In this document: positions 1 to 11,500 of the stretch, piece after piece
Layout: each line of letters begins with the position of its first letter
Numbering within the stretch: the first letter of the stretch is position 1
Origin: Mya arenaria
Taxonomy: Eukaryota > Mollusca > Bivalvia > Myida > Myidae
Direction of reading: 5' to 3'
DNA: 64,000 nt
Assembly (NCBI RefSeq): GCF_026914265.1
Contig: NC_069130.1
Location: 42,845,929 to 42,909,928, forward strand
Position numbers and translations under genes: made by a program
The notes under the pieces: model-generated
The model's database searches: none
Seen by the model: only the letters and a program-made list of their open reading frames with translations
Told to the model about the DNA's origin: nothing

Positions 1-1097
1 TATATGTGGCTTATCTCTATTATTTTAGCAATGTAAACATGCTGAAACAGGGAAAAAATGCAGCTTCAGCATTTTGAAGTGAGGCCATCAATATTTAATG
101 GTACTAAGTCTTGTTCTGGAAAAATGTGATTATTCTATCTAAAAGAAATATAATATTCAGGACACATGAAACTGTCAATGAATTATAAGTTTTTCAAACA
201 AATGATGTCTTATAAAGGGTTGTAAAGTAAGAAAACTGGTAAATCAGATGTCTTAAACATGGTTTAGATGAGTTTTATATGTTTGAAATTTAAAAAGTTC
301 TTCGAAATCTAAACAGAAAGTCTTGGAAGCAGAGCTCCAATTAATAAGATTTTTCAATGCATTGGGAATTGACAACTCACTTTCTTTAAAATTTGGGTAT
401 GCAGTATTTTGCTTTGAGAAAGTGTTTTTTAGCTCTACTGGCCAAAGGCCAGAAGAGCTTATGCGACGGTAATGTGTACATTGTATTAGGGTCCGTGCCT
501 CTGTAAACAATTGCTTGTGAACACGATACAGTCTTCAGTTTTGATTGTATCTCGATGAAACTTGTACAGTATCTAGATGTCCATTAAAGCTCGGTTCCTT
601 TCGAAAACCAGCCAGATCCTCCCATGCATGCCTAGATTATGGCCCTTGATAGTATAAAAAAATTTGCTATTGTGTAAACTCTAGTTTTTAGCTCGTCTGT
701 TTTTCGAAGAAAAAAAGTCGAGTTATTGTGATAGCCTTGGCGTCGTCGGCGTCGTCTGCGTCTGCGTCTGCGTCGTCGTCGTCGTCCAAAAACTTTAACC
801 TTACCTCATAACTCAAAAACCGTTCAACATTTTCACATTAAACTTGCTACACGTGTTCCTATTAACACTATGCATGTTTATAGCAGGTCATATAATTTTG
901 CCTTTAATTAATATTGAGTTATCCCCCCTTTTCGACTTGGAATTACAGACGAGCGTTGGCACCCACTCCGCGGTGCTCTTGTTTACCCTGTGATTTGAAA
1001 GCCAAATGGGTAAAAGACGAGACTTGCAAAATTGTATTTCTTATGTCATTAATTCTTAACTTTAAGTTTGTATTAATCCTGTAAGTGATATTTTCAG
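1..1097 (+). other. Intronic sequence with dispersed repeats upstream of the first visible RS-gene exon
   Basis: No exon could be supported here. About 427-660 starts TTTTTTAGCTCTACTGG and includes the short palindrome GGCCAAAGGCC; about 685-930 starts TTTTTAGCTCGTCTG and includes a (CGTCTG/CGTCGT)n run at about 740-787 followed by CCAAAAACTTTAACCTTACC. Both have the look of dispersed repeats, and I recall similar sequences from bivalve genomes (memory, not a search). Confidence 0.4.
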
Positions 1098-2644
1098 GGT
1101 CACCCAAGAATGTTAGCCCCAACCCCCACACCCTGATAGGAGAACTGAAGAAACGCATCAAGAAGGAGGAAGAGGAAAGAAAGTAAGAATCAACTATTTA
1201 TATTTTTTATCTGGGGAGCTGTTTTATTAAGTATACTAGGAATGACTTCGTGTCTTACAGATTTTTTCATTGTGAAATACTATTGATGAAAATTATTTGT
1301 AAAGCTACAATTTGCTTCCATGATTCTTGATGAAATGACCTCATGGATTGTTGGAATTTATTCTTGGAACTTTAATCAAAATATATATACAGTGTTGTTT
1401 TTTCGACTGAAAATTGGGGCGAAATACATGATCTATAAGGACCCTATACTATTTTGCTTGATGTATCCTATGGTTGATTAACAATGTTGCCTTTTTCACA
1501 ATTTTATGGGCCCTGATCTCGTTCACAAAAAGGTTGAAAAAAAGCCACTGACATATATAGGCTACAATTTAGTTTATTTTCATGGCTTTCCGATACGTCT
1601 ATATACCAAAATGTTTTGTTGGACATAATAACTTGCCAAAATCTATTGTTATAGGAACTTATGTTACATTGATGTGTTTTTTTCGTTTCAAGTGAGAAGT
1701 CAAAGAAGCGAAGAACGAGAAGTAGATCAAGGTTGGTCACTCTTATTATTCTGTTGCTTAGTAGAATTTGTTTGTGTGTATTTACTTGCATCTGTGATTA
1801 AGAATGAAAACTGGAAATTGCAAATCTTAATTTGATAGTACAATCTTTACTAAAACAGGCAATGATGGTATACCTGGTAATATAATATGATGTAATTACA
1901 ATGCAGGGTTCTTGGTGACCGTCCCAAATAGTGAAGTAACCGAGCAGCTACTACTTAAACACCTTAAAATTCTTTTATTAACTTTGAACTGGCCCAATCG
2001 CCATTTGAACTGTCCATTTAGGCCGGCAGCCTGCTCTTATTGAGAACACTGCAATTTTTAACAATTATTTACATATTTTCCGTCAAAAAAAAAATAATGT
2101 ATGAAAATTTAGAATTCACAGATATGAAAAATTGTTTGCATATAGATTTAAGTTCAGCATGACTTGAAAATCATGAATGTCTAGGTAGGGTCATTATATC
2201 AAGAAAACCTTTACATTTTGAAAAATTGTCCAGTAATTTTTGATTCAATTGCTACATGTCCCAACTTCTTGTTTCCACAGGTCATCTCATTCCAGTAGAA
2301 GCTACAGCCCTGCACCAAAAAAGCGGAAACACAGATCTCCTGAGGGCGGATCTCGCAAGGTCAAGAAGGAGAAATACTCTCCAGAGAGGCGCTCCAAAGA
2401 CTCGCACAAATCGAGGAAACGTCGACACAGATCGCGAAGCCGAAGCTACTCTTATTCCCCAGCGGAGGATTACAAATCAGGACACAAGAAACGTGCAAAA
2501 GACAGAAGCTATGATTACAAGGATAGAGATTATAAGGAAAATAAAGACAGATATTACTCTCCAGACAGGCACACTCGGAAACATCACCGGAACGGACACT
2601 CGAGTCCATCGCGGCTTGATAAATATGAGAAGTATCGAAGATGA
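1098..2644 (+). CDS. RS-domain (Arg/Ser-rich) nuclear protein, C-terminal exons (partial)
   Basis: Three exons join in phase: 1098-1182 (after ttttcag, before gtaag), 1693-1731, and 2281-2644 ending in TGA after KYEKYRR. The gene begins to the left of the window. The first visible exon gives SPKNVSPNPHTLIGELKKR followed by an acidic/basic run rich in E and K. The second gives a KKRRTRSRSR stretch, and the last exon is a long RS/KR-rich tail with SRSYSPAPKKRK, RRHRSRSRSYSYSP and repeated D-Y-K-D/R units. Such tails mediate protein contacts in spliceosomal or speckle proteins (SR proteins, cyclin L, PRPF38B-like). I cannot tell which family this is, because the diagnostic N-terminal domain is outside the window. 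The splice phases agree exactly, so the exon structure is firm while the product name stays generic. Confidence 0.8.
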
Positions 2645-3361
2645 TGTTGGTTTTCATGTTTAGTTGCTGGTGCCTTAAAACTTTTTAAGTGTCATTTTAA
2701 TCATGGCTAAATGAAGTGTCTGTATTTATGTGTTCAGGAAATGATTTCAAGCATATAATGAATTGCGGGTATTTCTAATTTACTTCCAAGTTGTATTTTA
2801 ATGTCAGTTTGTAGGGATGTGATATCTCATGGCTGCATGGCTAAAAATACTAAACTGATTTAAGAAATTTGACTGGTTGCCCAAGGGTGTTACTTTAACA
2901 TATGTTTGTATTGGCACTCTAGTTTGCTTCAAATTAAGTTAGGAGAGACCACAAAAGCGCATCTGAGAAGCCAGTTTTGCTCAAGTTCTGTGACGGTGCT
3001 CCATTTGGGACCTGAAGCTCCGCCCAACCCAATCGCCAAAATGGTTTTAGCAGTTAATCTGCCAGGTCAATCACATCCCTGTTTATTTGTGTTGGAAAAA
3101 AAATGGGAAGAGCAATTTGTCAATTTTACTTGTGTATACATCGATCATGATTTTCATCTACAAGTCATTTTTATAATGTAATTATGGAGAGAAAAATTAA
3201 TTAGAATAAAAAAGGTGGATAATAGTGTTGAAATAAAAAGATAATTGGAAATGTCATCGTAGACAAACTATTTCTCTTTCACTTGTTGAAATTATTGTAT
3301 GATGAATGTGTACATAGTGAAGGTCTGTGATACAGAAATTGATGTGTATGACTTTAATAAA
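2645..3361 (+). other. 3' UTR of the RS-domain gene with poly(A) signals
   Basis: AT-rich sequence follows the TGA stop. AATAAA hexamers occur at 3205-3210, 3232-3237 and 3356-3361. The last is followed by a GT-rich stretch (gtttctgtgtttaagtg) that would suit a downstream element, so it is the preferred end. The 91-residue open frame at 2906-3181 lies inside this UTR and has no family resemblance. Confidence 0.5.
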
Positions 3362-3998
3362 GTTTCTGTGTTTAAGTGCTGCACATGGATGTTGTGTTAA
3401 CTGAATGTCTGGGTATCTTGGAAGATGCATATTCTGAATGTTGATTCAAAAGCTTTATTGTATAGTTTGTTTTATTTGTAAGTATAACACCTAGATGGTT
3501 AAATATTTAAATCATGTGTATATGAAATGTACAAATATTTTGCTATTTGAAAAAGTATGAAATAAAAAAAATACTTTGTATATAGTGATATAAAAAAATA
3601 AAATAAAAACATGCCAAGTTCACAAAAGTCTGTATTGTATGTAAAATTGATATCGGTATATTAATTGGAAAATGGCAAAGAAAATAAACCATTTTGCAAT
3701 AACCTTGCACACTGTTCAAATACACCTGAATAAAACAGTGTATTATCATTAATGTGAATTTGGAAGGAATCGAAGAATATGAAATAAGTTTTGGTGGGGG
3801 AATTGAGGGAAATCGATGATAATGGATAAATACAAAGAAAACGAAAATGTGTTTACTAAAATACAGTGTCTTAATTTCTTCAAATAGTCAAAATGTCCTC
3901 GGTCTATATCAAGTTTATTTTTGTGTCACCTGAAAAGGTGGCATATAGGGGTTACTTTTGTCAGTGGCTGTGGCGGCGGCCACTAACTGTTTTCACTT
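3362..3998. other. Intergenic, nothing recognised
   Basis: AT-rich sequence after the RS-gene poly(A) signal. A short imperfect palindrome (cacctgaaaaggtgg, about 3927) lies just before the 156-bp array. No gene is supported. Confidence 0.4.
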
Positions 3999-5062
3999 GT
4001 CCGGGGCATATCCCTTAAACTATTAGTGGTATCACCTTGAAATTTCATATGTATATAGATCTCATATAGGGAAAGTGCAGAGCATAAGAACTGTTACTCT
4101 TGCTTCCATATTTTCGGAGTAATTTTCGCTTTTTTTTTCCAAGCTTGAAGTTTTGTCCGGGGCATGTCTTGTAGAATATAAGAGTTATCAACTTGAAACT
4201 TCATATGTAGATGGATCTCATGGAGGGCAAGTGCAGTGCATAATAACAGTAACTCTTGCTTTCTTAGTTTTAGAGTTATTGCACTTAGTTAATTTTCATG
4301 CTTAAAGTTTTGTCCGGGGCATATTTTGAAGAATATAAGAGGTATCAACTTGAAACTTCATAGCTAGATAGATCTCATTGAGGGCATGTGCAGTGCACAA
4401 CAACCGTAACTCTTAAAGGGCTATGTTTAGAGTTATTGCCCTTTGTTAATTTTCAAGCTTAAATTTTGTCAGGGGCATATCTTAAAGAATATAAGAGGTA
4501 TCAACTTGAACATTCATATGTAGATAGATTTCATTCAGGGCAAGTAAAGTGCACAAAAACCGTAAATCTTGCTTCCATTTAGAGTAATTGCCCTTTGTTG
4601 GCATCCGCTTCCCGTTTTCACTTGTCCGACGCATATCTGGTAAACTATTAGTGGTATCAACTTGAAATTTCATATGTAGAAAGATCTCATTGAGGGCAAG
4701 TGCACAAGAACTGTTACTCTTGCTTCCATATTTTTAGAGTAATTGCCCTTTGTTAATTTTCATGCTTCAAGTTTTGTCCGGGGCATATCTTGAAGAATAT
4801 AAGAGTTATCAACTTGAAACTTCATATGTAGATAGATCTCATGGAGGGCAAGTGCAGTGCATAATAACAGTAACTCTTGCTTTCTAAGTTTTAGAGTTAT
4901 TGCACTTTGTTAATTTTCATGCTTAAAGTTTTGTCTGGGGCATATCTTGAAGAATATAAGAGGTATCAACTTGAAACTTCATAGCTAGATCTCATTGAGG
5001 GCAAGTGCAGTGCACAAGAACCGTAACTCTTGCTTCATATTTTTAGAGTTATTGCCCATTGT
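3999..5062. repeat. Tandem repeat, ~156-bp unit, about 7 copies
   Basis: The landmark gtccggggcatatctt recurs at 3999, 4155, 4312, 4468, 4624, 4776 and 4933, spaced 156, 157, 156, 156, 152 and 157 bp. Each unit also contains atcaacttgaaacttcatat, tagatctcat and aactcttgcttt. The copies are diverged and no reading frame is kept, so this is a noncoding minisatellite. Confidence 0.85.
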
Positions 5063-5344
5063 AAATGTTCGTGTTAATTTTTTTCTGGCTTAAGCTGTTA
5101 CCTTCAGTTCAAATGCCACCTACACTTGAAAGTTAAATGGGAACATCAATGTCTATATTGTATAAAATGCCAATCTTACAGCTATAATGTCGACAGTAAA
5201 TAATTCATCAGGCGACACATCCGACTCGAGGAGTTCTAGTTTTTTCTAACCTGCGCGATAAAGTATTCTTCATATATCCTAGTACATAAAGGTTTATCAG
5301 TTACTGTTATGAAACTAGCTAATTGTATGATACTATAAGTATCT

Positions 5345-5479
5345 ATCATGTGTTTCCGGTACGGATAGAAAATTCCGACCCGAGGGCACGTGCGTAAGCC
5401 GGTAACTAGGCTTGCCGAGTTACCGGCCACGCAGCGTGCCCGAGGGTCGGATTTTTCGATCCGGACCGGAACACATGAT
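5345..5479. repeat. Imperfect inverted repeat (hairpin), ~66-bp arms
   Basis: The sequence from atcatgtgtttccgg to ccggaacacatgat folds on itself. The nested segments ATTCCGACCC/GGGTCGGAT, GGGCACG/CGTGCCC and CCGGTAACT/AGTTACCGG pair in order around a short loop near gccttgccgag. It is GC-rich within AT-rich flanks. Related motifs (ccggaaacacgtccggtatgcaag, about 5811-5838) and a smaller palindrome (catcttacat/atgtaagatg, 5762-5786) lie 300-350 bp to the right. The pair may be the two ends of one ~500-bp foldback element. Confidence 0.6.
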
Positions 5480-5839
5480 TTATATTGTTCTTGCATATCT
5501 CAATTTATCAATTTGTGGAAAAAAATGACGTAGAAAAGGAACTTCTGTACAATTACACCAAAAAGCGCGTTCGACGTTTACTGACGTCATATAGCGCAGT
5601 AATTTTAAATAACTAAAAATAGCGTCTTTGTACGATTATTTATTTTCAAATTTTATTAAAAGTCTTGCTTACATATATATTTGATTGCGCTTTATTGAAA
5701 TGGCATAATATATTTTTCATAAATCATATAATAAAAAAGTGGCGCGTTGTTGCACGTGACTCATCTTACATGGGGTATGTAAGATGGGTTTTTCCAGCAC
5801 TGGTCACATGACCGGAAACACGTCCGGTATGCAAGAAAA

Positions 5840-7399
5840 TCATCGATATACATGACCTATTCTTAGATGAAGACAGGCACTTGTCGATTACTGTTTCGGG
5901 CCACTCAATATATTTTTTTGTTTGATTTTTATTGCCTGTAAACAGAATTGTATAAAAGTAATATAACGCCTTCAGCCTTCTTTCAGCGCTTTCATTTTAA
6001 CAGCAATGGGATTTGCAGCTCGAAATCCAGTACCTGAGCATAGCAGTGGCACAGGCATATGTTATAGGGCTCATGTTGTCTGCTGTTATTGACCACTCGT
6101 ACCAAGCGTCCATGTACAGGGATGGGCGGTATCTAGTCGTTGCACGATAATGTATCCGGGCATCGCTCTGTACCGGTTACAGAATATTTACATCACACTC
6201 GCTAGATTTGCACCATCTACCCTAGAGCCGAGGGTCATATTTATAAAAGTCCTGAAGTCATATCTCAACATGATTCGATTTTGAAGTCATATTTAATTAC
6301 ACGAAAAGGACACGTGTTTTAACATAAAATATATGTATATTCAATAAAATCAATGTAAACAGAGTATTTCTGATCAAATTAGAAATTGACTTAAAGTAGA
6401 AAAAGAATTAAGATATTTTATGAAAACCGTCCGGCTCGCTTCAATAAAGGTCTTATGCCATGGGATAGTAAATTTCCAGGCGTAGCCTCGTCAGTGTGTG
6501 TATACCACGTGATATATTACGTCATGCTACGTCGGAAGGCAATGTTTTGCTTAAAATAAAGACTTAAATCAAAGATAACTTTTCGCTTACTGCACCATTT
6601 TAAATGAAACAAAGGCCAATCTATGCCGCTTAAAGAGCCCCACCTTTGTTTTATAACCGGAGTTTGATAAGGTGATTAGATTCATCAAACACTTCGACAA
6701 ACCTGTTTCCAAAACAATGTTTTGACAGTGCTCCGTCAGACGGCCGTATTGTGAAAAGGTCTGTCGAAGTGTTATAAGAAACTAAACTCTCAATCAAAAT
6801 TTGGTAAAAGACCGAAGGCGGGGCTCCGTAAGCAGCATAGACTGCGCTATGTTGCATTTGAAATGGTAACGATAATGAAAAGTTATCATTGTTTTAAGTC
6901 TTCAATCGAAGCTAAATATTGCCTTCCGACGTAGCATTTATGACGTCATTTATTACGTGGTATACACACACTGCTCGTGTTTGGAGATAACTGCGTTTCA
7001 ATAAAAAAATATCGTAGGTATATAAATGGCAAAGATTCTGCTCGTTACTTGACAGTTGTCACTGAGCACTCTTAAGGTTTCTGACTAAGATGTTTTATTG
7101 AAATGGGTACCTAATCTATTAATTTGTGGCCTGGGGTTAAACCCCCATACCAACTCGTGTCATCGCCGCCTTGTGAGACGCTTAAGACCGTCGGAAGTGC
7201 CATATACCATATAAATACTACCAACAATGGTTCAGACTGGATTTCATTGCTCAAAAACTATGCGGATGCCAAGGTGGAATGCGGAGATTTAAAATCACAT
7301 CTCTGCCAAGACATCCTTATTTGGTCACCCGGCAATACTAAGAAAACGCTCCTCGTGGCAATTCTACATTGTTTTCATTAACAAAAGCTAAAATGAAAA
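5840..7399. other. Intergenic sequence around the 6.5-kb MITE
   Basis: Outside the MITE at 6492-6973 nothing was identified. An 85-residue frame at 7124-7381 has a Met start but no recognisable domain, and I cannot support it as a gene. Confidence 0.35.
6492..6973. mobile_element. Foldback MITE, ~120-bp inverted ends, 5-bp target duplication CTCGT
   Basis: The left end CAGTGTGTGTATACCACG (from 6492) matches in reverse complement the right end CGTGGTATACACACACTG (to 6973). Similarity continues inward through the tacgtcggaaggcaat / attgccttccgacgta segments and the aagtcttcaat / agacttaaatc segments for about 120 bp. The flanks carry the same pentamer CTCGT at 6487-6491 and 6974-6978. The interior has its own inverted pair, aacacttcgac / gtcgaagtgtt. 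No transposase frame is present, so the element is non-autonomous. The superfamily is not assigned: a 5-bp duplication is unlike the usual 2-, 3- or 8-bp classes. Confidence 0.75.
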
Positions 7400-8345
7400 A
7401 TATCAAAAGCGATGACCTCGGACGATTGGGCGGCACCGGCGATTTACATCGATTTATAAAAAAATAATACCAAAGTTGAATATTTCATTCAAGTATTGAA
7501 AACATAATAAGTAATGTCGTCGGATGATTGGGCGGCATCAAGAATATTGAACTGTTCATTTAATACCAAGTGCAATGATTTATAAAAATATTAATAACCT
7601 TAAAAGTGATGACGTCGGACGATTGTGTGTCACCAGTTATTTAAAGCTATTTAAAAACATTTCATACCAAAGTTGAATGTTTCATTTAAGTATTGACACG
7701 TTATAAGTGATGACGTCGGACGGTTGGACGTCACTAGTATTATCTAGCTGTTTATAAAATATTTAATACCAAAGTTGAATCAATGTTTCTTTAACATATT
7801 TAACAAATCAAAAGTGATGACGTCGGACGATTATGCGCCACCTTTTAATTATGGCTGTTTAGAAAATATTTAATACCAAAGTTCGATGTTTCTTAGATAT
7901 ATTTAACACATCAAAGGTGATGACGTCGAACGATTGGGCGTCACCAGTTATTTACAGTTGTTAATAAAATAGTTAAGACCGATGTTTCTTAAGTATGATT
8001 ACCACATCAAAAGTGATGACGTCGGAAGAATGGGCGTCACTAGTTATTTTCAACAGTTTATATATTATTTAATAACAAAGTTGAATGTTTCAATAAGGTA
8101 TTGAAACCATTAGAAATGATGACGTCGGACGATTGGGCGTTACCAGTGATTTCTAGTTGTTTATGAAATGTTTAATGCCAAAGTTCAATATTTCATAAAC
8201 AGGCGCTAATCATAAGTTAACACATGTGAATTCTACTGTGTTTATTAAAAACATTGAAAATTATAACGTCCGATGATTGGGCGTCACCAAGAATATCAAG
8301 TTGTTATTGAAATAGCAAATACCAAAGTTCAAAGTGTTAACCGAA
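7400..8345. repeat. Tandem repeat, ~100-bp unit, 9 copies, core TGACGTCGGACGATT
   Basis: The core tgacgtcggacgattgggcg recurs with small changes at about 7411, 7511, 7608, 7709, 7815, 7919, 8015, 8118 and 8263 (spacing 96-106 bp, the last 145). Between the cores is AT-rich sequence with taccaaagttgaatgttt. The core is much better conserved than the rest of the unit. It contains a GACGTC palindrome and, a few bases later, GGCGTCAC. Confidence 0.85.
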
Positions 8346-8585
8346 CATTCAATGAAGGTAAAATGAATAATATTTATAAATGCTACACTTCACAGGAAAT
8401 TCTTATTTAATGAATTATTTCAGCAGCCTAGGGGAGTGTAGTCTTATAAATGAAAAACTCTTGCATCAGAGGAATGCCCGCTAGGTATAGGAAAGTAATC
8501 TTAAATTCCTAGCCTGTATACTTGAAATGCACTTGGCAGTAATCTTTAAATATACCTTATAAAATAAGGCTTATTTGGTATAAAG

Positions 8586-11500
8586 CAACACGTACGTGGT
8601 CTAGAGGACACTGGTATAGGTCGATGTGAATCTTGGGGTAACACTGAACACGTGGTCTAGATGGCACAGGTATAGTTCGATGTGAATCTAAGGTGGAACA
8701 CTGAACACGTGGTCTAGAGGACACTGGTATAGGTCGATGTGAATCTTGGGGTAACACTGAACACGTGGTCTAGATGGCACTGGTATAGGTCGATGTGAAT
8801 CTTGGGGTAACACTGAACACGTGGTCTAGATGACACTGGTATAGGTCGATGTGAATCTTAGGGTAACACTGGACACGTGGTCTAGATGACACTGGTATAG
8901 GTCGATGTGAATCTTGGGGTAACACTGAACACGTGGTCTAGAGGACACTGGTATAGGTCGATGTGAATCTTGGGGTAACACTGAACACGTGGTCTAGATG
9001 GCACTGGTATAGGTCGATGTGAATCTTGGGGTAACACTGAACACGTGGTCTAGATGACACTGGTATAGGTCGATGTGAATCTTGGGGTAACACTGGACAC
9101 GTGGTCTAGATGGAACTGGTATAGGTCGATGTGAATCTTGGGTGAACACTGAACACGTGGTCTAGATGACACTGGTATAGGTCGATGTGATTCTTGGGGG
9201 AACACTAAACACGTGGTCTAGATGGCACTGGTATAGGTCGATGTGAATCTAAGGTGGAACACTGAACACGTGGTCACTGGTTTAGGTCGATGTGAATCTT
9301 GGGGGAACACTGAACACGTGGTCTAGATGGAACTGGTATAGGTCGATGTGAATCTTGGGGTAACACTGGACACGTGGTCTAGATGACACTGGTATAGGTC
9401 GATGTGATTCTTGGGGGAACACTAAACACGTGGTCTAGATGGCACTGGTATAGGTCGATATGAATCTGAGGTGGAACACTGAACACGTGGTCTAGATGGC
9501 ACTGGTATAGATCGATGTGTATCTAAGGTGAAACACTTAACACGTGGTCTAGATGGCACTGGTATAGGTCGATGTGAATCTAAGGTGGAACACTGAACAC
9601 GTGGTCTAGATGGAACTGGTATAGGTCGATGTGAATCTAAGGTGAAACAATGAACACGTGGTCTAGATGGCACTGGTATAGGTCGATGTGAATCTAAGGT
9701 GGAACACTGAACACGTGGTCTAGATGGAACTGGTATAGGTCGATGTGAATCTTGGGGTAAACACGTGGTCTAGATGACACTGGTATAGTTCGATGTGATT
9801 CTTTGAGGAACACTGAACACTTGGTCTAGATGGAACTGATATAGGTCGATGTGAATCTTGGGGTAACACTGGACACGTGGTCTAGATGGCACTGGTATAG
9901 GTCGATGTGAATCTTGGGTGAACACTGTACACGTGGTCTAGAGGACACTGGTATAGGTCGATGTGAATCATGGGGTAACACTGGACACGTGGTCTAGATG
10001 GAACTGGTATAGGTCGATGTGAATCTTGGGTGAACATTGAACACGTGGTCTAGAGGACACTGGTATAGGTCGATGTGAATCTTAGGGTAACACTGAACAC
10101 GTGGTCTAGATGACACTGGTATAGGTCGATGTGAATCTTAGGGTAACACTGAACACGTGGTCTAGATGGAACTGGTATAGGTCGATGTGAATCTTAGGGT
10201 AACACTGAACACGTGGTCTAGATGAAACTGGTATAGGTCGATGTGAATCTAAGGTGGAACACTGAACACGTGGTCTAGATGGCACTGGTATAGGTCGATG
10301 TGAATCTAAGGTGGAACACTTAACACGTGGTCTAGATGACACTGGTATAGGTCGATGTGAATCTAATGTGGAACACTGAACACGTGGTCTAGAGGACACT
10401 GGTATAGGTCGATGTTAATCTTATGGTAACATTGAACACGTGATCTAGATGGCACTGGTATAGGTCGATGTGAATCTAAGGTGGAACACTGAACACGTGG
10501 TCTAGATTTCACTGGTATAGATCGATGTGCATTTTGTGGGAACAATGAGCACGTGATCTAGATGGCACTGGTATAGGTCGATGTGAATCTAAGGTGAAAC
10601 AATGAACACGTGGTCTAGATGGCACTGGTATAGGTCGATGTGAATCTAAGGTGGAACACTGAACACGTGGTCCAGATGGAACTGGTATAGGTCGATTTGA
10701 ATCTTGGGGAATCACTGAACACGTGGTCTAGATGACACTGGTATAGTTCGATGTGATTCTTTGAGGAACACTGAACACTTGGTCTAGATGGAACTGATAT
10801 AGGTCGATGTGAATCTTGGGGTAACACTGGACACGTGGTCTAGATGGCACTGGTATAGGTCGATGTGAATCTTGGGTGAACACTGTACACGTGGTCTAGA
10901 GGACACTGGTATAGGTCGATGTGAATCATGGGGTAACACTGGACACGTGTTCTAGATGGAACTGGTATAGGTCGATGTGAATCTTGGGTGAACACTGTAC
11001 ACGTGGTCTAGAGGACACTGGTATAGGTCGATGTGAATCTTAGGGTAACACTGAACACGTGGTCTAGATGGAACTGGTATAGGTCGATGTGAATCTTAGG
11101 TGGAACACTGAACACGTGGTCTAGATGGCACTGGTATAGGTCGATGTGAATCTAAGGTGGAACACTGAACACGTGGTCTAGATGACACTGGTATAGGTCG
11201 ATGTGAATCTAAGGTGGAACACTGAACACGTGGTCTAGAGGACACTGGTATAGGTCGATGTTAATCTTATGGTAACATTGAACACGTGATCTAGATGGCA
11301 CTGGTATAGGTCGATGTGAATCTAAGGTGGAACACTGAACACGTGGTCTAGATTTCACTGGTATAGATCGATGTGAATTTTGTGGGAACAATGAGCACGT
11401 GATCTAGATGGAACTGGTATAGGTCGATGTGAATCTAAGGTAGAACACTGAACACGTGGTCTAGATGACACTGGTATAGGTCGATGTGAATCTAAGGTGG

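Noticed and set aside
6651..6857. 68-residue minus-strand frame
   Set aside because: Lies wholly within the interior of the foldback MITE at 6492-6973.
7124..7381. 85-residue plus-strand protein
   Set aside because: No domain, no splice or promoter support, next to a tandem array.
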